Made by a program: the position numbers and the translations under genes. Positions 6,422 to 10,354 of a DNA stretch of 10,354 nucleotides are shown here, one piece after another. The notes beneath the pieces are model-generated. The model searched no databases. It saw only the letters and a program-made list of their open reading frames with translations, and was not told where the DNA came from. The first letter of the stretch is position 1. Each line of letters opens with the position of its first letter. Origin of the DNA: Candidatus Krumholzibacteriia bacterium (GTDB lineage Bacteria > Krumholzibacteriota > Krumholzibacteriia > LZORAL124-64-63); the NCBI GenBank assembly GCA_014859985.1, contig JACZKN010000376.1, positions 1 to 10,354 on the forward strand, given 5' to 3'.

Positions 6422-9268
6422 TCAGCCGAAGAGCTCGCGGAGCATGGCCCCGGTGTAGGACCCCGGGGCGGCCATGACGGCCTCCACCGACCCCTGGGCC
6501 ACCAGCCGGCCACCCCCGTCGCCGCCCTCCGGACCCAGGTCGATCACGTGGTCGGCGCGGCGGATGACCTCGCCGTGGTGCTCGATCACCAGCACCGTGT
6601 TGCCCTTCTCCAGCAGCCCGTGCAGCACCGTCAGCAGGCGGTCCACGTCGCAGTGGTGCAGGCCCGTGGTCGGCTCGTCCAGGATGTAGAGGGTGTGCTG
6701 CTGGCCGCCCTTGACCAGCTCCTTCACCAGCTTGATGCGCTGGGCCTCGCCGCCGGAGAGGGTGCCGCCGGACTGGCCCAGGCGCAGGTAGTCCAGGCCC
6801 ACCCCGTGCATCACGTCCAGGATGCGGCGGCAGGCGGGCACGTTGACCAGGACCTCGCGGGCCTCCTCGACGGTCATCTCCAGCAGCGAGGCGATGTCCC
6901 GGCCCTTGAAGGTGACCTCGAGGGTCTCGCGGTCGAAGCGGCGGCCGCCGCACTCCTCGCACATCACCTCCACGTCCGGCAGGAAGTCCATGGTCAGGCG
7001 GCGCAGGCCCGCGCCCTCGCAGACGGGGCAGCGGCCGCCGGCGGTGTTGAAGCTGAAGCGGCCGGCGTCGTAGCCGCGCAGGCGGGCCAGGCCGGTCTCG
7101 GCGTAGATGCGCCGGATGTGGTTGTACAGGCCGGTGTAGGTGGCGGGGGTCGAGCGCGGCGAGCGGCCGATGGGCGTCTGGTCCACCAGCACCACCGAGG
7201 CCACCAGTTGGTCCCCTTCCAGGGCGCGGTAGGGCTCGGGCGTCCGGCGCGCCCCGTGCTTGCGGGCCGCCAGCGCCCGGTAGAGGGTGTCGTGCACCGC
7301 GGTGCTCTTGCCCGAACCGGACACGCCGGTCACCACCGTCAGCTTGCCCAGGGGGATCTCCAGGTCGATGTCCTGCAGGTTGCGCCCGCGCATGCCGCGC
7401 ACCGCGAGCAGGCCGCGCGCGGGGATCCCGACCGTCAGCGGGGCGGGGCCGCCCTGGCCGACGCGGCCGGCCAGCCAGTCGCCCGTGGGCGAGCCCACGC
7501 AGGCCTTGACCTCCTCGACGGTGCCCTGGGCCACGATGCGCCCGCCGTGCTCCCCCGCCCCCGGGCCCAGGTCGATGATGTGGTCGGCGGCGAGCATCAC
7601 GTCGCGGTCGTGCTCGACGACGATCACCGAGTTGCCGCGGTCGCGCAGGGCCTCGAGGGTGGCGATCAGGCGCCCGATGTCCCGGTGGTGCAGGCCGACG
7701 CTGGGTTCGTCCAGGATGTAGAGCACGCCCGTCAGCTGGCTGCCGACCTGGGTCGCGAGGCGCACCCGCTGGCCCTCGCCGCCCGAAAGGGTCGAGGTGC
7801 CGCGGGCCAGGGAGAGGTAGCTGACGCCCACCTGCAGCAGGAAGCGCATGCGGTGGCGGATCTGCTCGAGGATCGGCTTGGCGACCAGGCGCTCGCGCGC
7901 GCCGGGGAAGGCCAGTCCGTCGGCCCAGGCCGCGAACGCGTCGAGGTTCAGGGCCGCGGCCTCGCCGATGTGCAGGCCGCCCACCTTCACCGTCAGCGCT
8001 TCCGGGCACAGCCGGTGCCCGCCGCAGGCCGGGCAGGGACGCTCGACCATCAGGCGCTCGAGGGCCGCGCGGACCTTCTCGGACTTGGTCTCCCGGTGCC
8101 GGCGCACCAGCTCGGGCACCAGGCCGGTCCAGTCCCTGAGGAAGGCGTTCCAGTGGCGATGTCCCTTGAGCCGCGCGCTGGTCTCCCGGTCGAAGCCGTC
8201 GAAGAGGGCGGCGCGGGCCGTCCGGTCCAGCTCGGCAAAGGGCTGCGCCAGGTCGAAGCCCAGGGCGTCGGCCAGCGCCTCGATCTGCACGTACAGCCAG
8301 CTGGATTCCTTGCCCTTGAGGAACTCGATGGCGCCCCGGGCGATGCTCCTGGTCTCGTCGGCCACCAGCGCCGCCGGCTCGATGGTGCGCAGCCCGCCCA
8401 GGCCGTTGCAATGCCCGCAGGAGCCCGCCGGCGAATTGAAGGAGAAGAGCCGCGGCTCGGGCGCCGCGAAACCGCGCCCGCAGGAGGGGCAGGACGAGGC
8501 GCGGCTGTAGACGGTGCTCGCCCCGCCGGTATGCACGATGACCGTGCCGTCGCCCAGCGCGGCGGCCCGGTCCAGGGCCGCCTTCAGGCGGTCGCGGATG
8601 CCCGGCCGGCTGACCAGCCCGTCCACCACCACCGCGATGTCGTGGCGGGCGCCGCGGGCCGGGCGGATGTCCTCGTCCAGCTCGTGCATCTGCCCGTCCA
8701 CCAGCACCCGTACGTAGCCCTGGGCCCGCAGGTCGTCCAGCAGCTGCCGGTGCTCGCCCTTGCGGCCGCGCACCACCGGCGCCAGCAGGAACAGGCGCGT
8801 GCCCTCGGGCAGGGCGGCGATCTCGTCCTCGATCTCGGCCAGGGGCCGGCCGGTGGCCGGCACGCCGCAGTCCGGGCAGTGGACGGTGCCGCAGCGGGCG
8901 TACAGCAGGCGCAGGAACGAGGCCACCTCGGTGACGGTGCCGACGGTGGAACGCGGGCTGCGGCCCAGGCCCTTCTGGTCGATGGCCAGGGCGGGCGAAA
9001 GCCCTTCGATGCGGTCCACGTCCGGCTTGGGCAGCTGGTCCAGGAACTGGTGGGCGAAGCTGGAGAGGCTCTCGATGTAGCGGCGCTGGCCCTCGGCGTA
9101 GAGGGTGTCGAAGGCCAGGGACGACTTGCCCGAGCCGCTGGGCCCGGTCACGACGACCAGCCTGCGCCTCGGCAGGCGCAGGCTCAGGTTCTTCAGGTTG
9201 TGGACGCGGACGCCCTTGACCACGATATCGCCGTGGCCGGGCGCCGCGGTACGCGCGTCTTCGGTCAC
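6422..9268 (-). CDS. uvrA: Excinuclease ABC subunit A
   Basis: UvrA is the damage-recognition ATPase of nucleotide excision repair; as a dimer it loads UvrB at lesions. This 948-residue protein is full length (E. coli UvrA is about 940). First ATPase: Walker A GPSGSGKS (42-49), signature LSGGE (494-498), Walker B ILDEP (518-522). Second ATPase: Walker A GVSGSGKS (648-655), LSGGE (837-841), ILDEP (862-866). The UvrB-binding region is present (LLAPVVRGRKGEH, 161-173), which separates it from UvrA2-type paralogues that lack it. Zinc-binding cysteines are C260/C263/C284/C287 and C747/C750/C770/C773, with further pairs C131/C134 and C412/C415. The start is GTG at 9268-9266, 1 nt after the cyclophilin stop, with only a weak Shine-Dalgarno (GAAGTGA), so coupling is likely. 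A GTG near residue 17 is an alternative. Some blocks are diverged from E. coli (for example GLGRSPRST instead of STSHNPRST). Confidence 0.95.
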   Translation of the reverse strand: MTEDARTAAPGHGDIVVKGVRVHNLKNLSLRLPRRRLVVVTGPSGSGKSSLAFDTLYAEGQRRYIESLSSFAHQFLDQLPKPDVDRIEGLSPALAIDQKGLGRSPRSTVGTVTEVASFLRLLYARCGTVHCPDCGVPATGRPLAEIEDEIAALPEGTRLFLLAPVVRGRKGEHRQLLDDLRAQGYVRVLVDGQMHELDEDIRPARGARHDIAVVVDGLVSRPGIRDRLKAALDRAAALGDGTVIVHTGGASTVYSRASSCPSCGRGFAAPEPRLFSFNSPAGSCGHCNGLGGLRTIEPAALVADETRSIARGAIEFLKGKESSWLYVQIEALADALGFDLAQPFAELDRTARAALFDGFDRETSARLKGHRHWNAFLRDWTGLVPELVRRHRETKSEKVRAALERLMVERPCPACGGHRLCPEALTVKVGGLHIGEAAALNLDAFAAWADGLAFPGARERLVAKPILEQIRHRMRFLLQVGVSYLSLARGTSTLSGGEGQRVRLATQVGSQLTGVLYILDEPSVGLHHRDIGRLIATLEALRDRGNSVIVVEHDRDVMLAADHIIDLGPGAGEHGGRIVAQGTVEEVKACVGSPTGDWLAGRVGQGGPAPLTVGIPARGLLAVRGMRGRNLQDIDLEIPLGKLTVVTGVSGSGKSTAVHDTLYRALAARKHGARRTPEPYRALEGDQLVASVVLVDQTPIGRSPRSTPATYTGLYNHIRRIYAETGLARLRGYDAGRFSFNTAGGRCPVCEGAGLRRLTMDFLPDVEVMCEECGGRRFDRETLEVTFKGRDIASLLEMTVEEAREVLVNVPACRRILDVMHGVGLDYLRLGQSGGTLSGGEAQRIKLVKELVKGGQQHTLYILDEPTTGLHHCDVDRLLTVLHGLLEKGNTVLVIEHHGEVIRRADHVIDLGPEGGDGGGRLVAQGSVEAVMAAPGSYTGAMLRELFG

Positions 9269-9269
9269 G

Positions 9270-10022
9270 TCACTTCACGGACTTCAGGTCCGCCGGCAGG
9301 GCCGCCCAGGCCGCCTTCTCGTCGTCGTCGAGGCCGGCCGTGCCCTCGATCACCGTCGCCTTGGTGATATGGACCGGGATCGCGGGGTAGTCGCGGCCCG
9401 CGGCGGGGTTCTTCTCGCCGGCGACGATGCGGTCGGCCGCATCCATGCCCGCGACCACGTGGCCGAACACGGTGTACTGCCGGTCCAGCTGCTCGGTCCT
9501 GTCCACGCAGATGAAGAACTGGCTGCCGGCCGAGTCCACGTCCTGGGACCGGGCCATGCTCAGGGTGCCGCGCACGTGCCGGGCGGTGTCGGAGAACTCC
9601 TCCTTGAGGCTGGCCTGGCCCTGCAGCCCCTTGTAGCCCTTGCCCTCGAGCATGGCGTTGACCTTCTGCACCTCGGCCATCTCGGCGGGGGTCAGGATGT
9701 CCGCCAGGGTCGGGCCGCCCATGCCGTCGTTGCGCGGGTCCTCGTCCTTGCTGTTGGGATCGCCGCCCTGGATCACGAAGCCGGGGATGATGCGGTGGAA
9801 CACCGTGCCGTCGTAGAAGCCGGTGCGCGCCAGGTGGGTGAAGTTGCCCACGTGGTGGGGCGCCAGCTCCGGGTACATCACCAGCAGGATCGGGCCCGCC
9901 TCCGTCTCGAAGCGGACGAAGACCGGGTCCGCCGCCGCCGCGGCGCCGGCGCCGACGGTGCACAGCAGGAGCGCGCCGACGGCGCCCAGGACGAGAATGC
10001 GGGCATTGGCCTTGGTGGTCAT
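9270..10022 (-). CDS. Secreted cyclophilin-type peptidyl-prolyl cis-trans isomerase
   Basis: This 250-residue protein is a cyclophilin with an export signal, expected to catalyse prolyl isomerisation during folding of envelope proteins. The signal peptide has a basic start (MTTKANAR), a hydrophobic core (ILVLGAVGALLL) and an Ala-rich cleavage region, probably cut near residue 31 before DPVFVRF. C21 has no Gly/Ala/Ser before it, so it does not form a good lipobox. Catalytic-core motifs are FHRIIPGFVIQGGDP (75-89) with R77, F82 and Q85, then RGTLSMA (151-157), SAGSQFFI (164-171) and FGHVVAGMD (186-194). Between GMGGP and EEFSD there are about 37 residues (104-140) where most bacterial cyclophilins have a few. 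The C-terminal tail (227-250) is extra and charged. The ATG at 10022 has GGAGG 4 nt upstream. Confidence 0.93.
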   Translation of the reverse strand: MTTKANARILVLGAVGALLLCTVGAGAAAAADPVFVRFETEAGPILLVMYPELAPHHVGNFTHLARTGFYDGTVFHRIIPGFVIQGGDPNSKDEDPRNDGMGGPTLADILTPAEMAEVQKVNAMLEGKGYKGLQGQASLKEEFSDTARHVRGTLSMARSQDVDSAGSQFFICVDRTEQLDRQYTVFGHVVAGMDAADRIVAGEKNPAAGRDYPAIPVHITKATVIEGTAGLDDDEKAAWAALPADLKSVK

Positions 10023-10044
10023 GGTTCCTCCAGGTGGGGCAGGC

Positions 10045-10354
10045 TCAGTCGCCCTGCCGGATCAGATAGGTGACGCCCAGTTCGCTGCGCAGCCGTTCGC
10101 CGGTGCGGGAGGCCTCGGTCCGGTCGGCCAGGCCACGCAGCAGGACGCGGTGGTAGGTCTGGCCCCCGACCACGGCCGATTCCAGGACCGGCGCGTAGCC
10201 CAGGGCCTCGACCCGTGCGCCCAGGCTGCGGGCGTTGTCCAGACTGCGGAACGAACCCAGTTGCAGGCTGTAGGTTCCGCCGGGCACCGCCAGGCGGGCC
10301 TGGTCCGCGGTCCGGGGCGGTTCCCGGCGCGGCCCGGTCGCCGGCGGCGGGACC
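10045..10354 (-). CDS. SPOR-domain protein, C-terminal part
   Basis: The gene enters from the right edge and its N-terminus is outside the window. The last 80 or so residues are a SPOR domain: YSLQLGSFRSLDNARSLGAR, then a central LGYAPVLESAVVGGQTYHRV, and RVLLRGLADRTEA followed by LGVTYLIRQ. SPOR domains bind glycan strands stripped of peptide stems, usually at division sites. The frame stays open to the window edge, and the upstream part is rich in Pro and Arg (VPPPATGPRREPPR), a typical flexible linker between a membrane anchor or enzyme domain and a terminal SPOR domain. A GTG at 10287-10285 could be taken as a start, but the open linker argues that it is internal. The full protein could be an FtsN-like protein, an RlpA-like transglycosylase or another envelope protein. 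The cyclophilin gene follows after 22 nt. Confidence 0.85.
   Translation of the reverse strand, partial: VPPPATGPRREPPRTADQARLAVPGGTYSLQLGSFRSLDNARSLGARVEALGYAPVLESAVVGGQTYHRVLLRGLADRTEASRTGERLRSELGVTYLIRQGD

Noticed and set aside
5178..8411. A 1077-codon minus-strand frame crossing gcvT, the control region and uvrA
   Set aside because: It is a shifted frame of two genuine genes, extremely rich in Arg, Gly, Pro and Ala, and contains no domain. Absence of stops follows from the high GC content.
6548..9367. A 939-codon open frame on the plus strand opposite uvrA
   Set aside because: It is antisense to a clear full-length UvrA, has biased low-information composition rich in Ala, Gln, His and Val, and shows no domain motif. 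Long mirrored frames are expected in GC-rich codon-biased DNA.

Overview
This 10.35 kb window is very GC-rich and densely packed, and every gene I can support lies on the minus strand. Read in the direction of transcription (high to low coordinate), it holds the C-terminal part of a SPOR-domain envelope protein, a secreted cyclophilin-type peptidyl-prolyl isomerase, uvrA, a short control region, a complete glycine cleavage operon (gcvT-gcvH-gcvPA-gcvPB) ending in a LipM-type octanoyltransferase gene, a second short control region, and the start of a peptide/nickel-type ABC importer (a DppB-like permease and the first codons of a DppC-like permease).

The genes suggest a high-GC bacterium with a cell envelope that uses SPOR proteins and exported cyclophilins, probably a diderm. 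The glycine decarboxylase is split into two subunits, as in Firmicutes, Thermotogae, Gemmatimonadota and several poorly sampled diderm lineages, and unlike the single-chain P-protein of E. coli. The octanoyltransferase resembles LipM rather than LipB. Together these suggest a poorly sampled diderm phylum (for example of the FCB or Krumholzibacteriota/Eisenbacteria kind), but that placement is inference and cannot be proved from this window.

The functional core is at 1138-6307. GcvPA/GcvPB decarboxylate glycine onto the lipoyl arm of GcvH, and GcvT passes the methylene group to tetrahydrofolate. LipM supplies the octanoyl precursor of that lipoyl arm. Gaps between these genes are 1-24 nt, so they look like one transcription unit, and a candidate sigma70-type promoter followed by a GC-rich palindrome lies just upstream of gcvT. 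The SPOR-cyclophilin-uvrA genes are also tightly spaced (22 nt and 1 nt), and uvrA ends 114 nt before gcvT. The permease genes have their own good promoter candidate in the 82-nt gap after lipM and overlap each other by 4 nt.

No RNA genes, insertion sequences, CRISPR arrays or phage genes are visible, and no gap exceeds 300 nt. The window reads as ordinary core metabolism and repair. I found no convincing undescribed system. The points most worth checking are the lipM-gcv linkage, the palindrome/promoter before gcvT, and an insertion in the cyclophilin.
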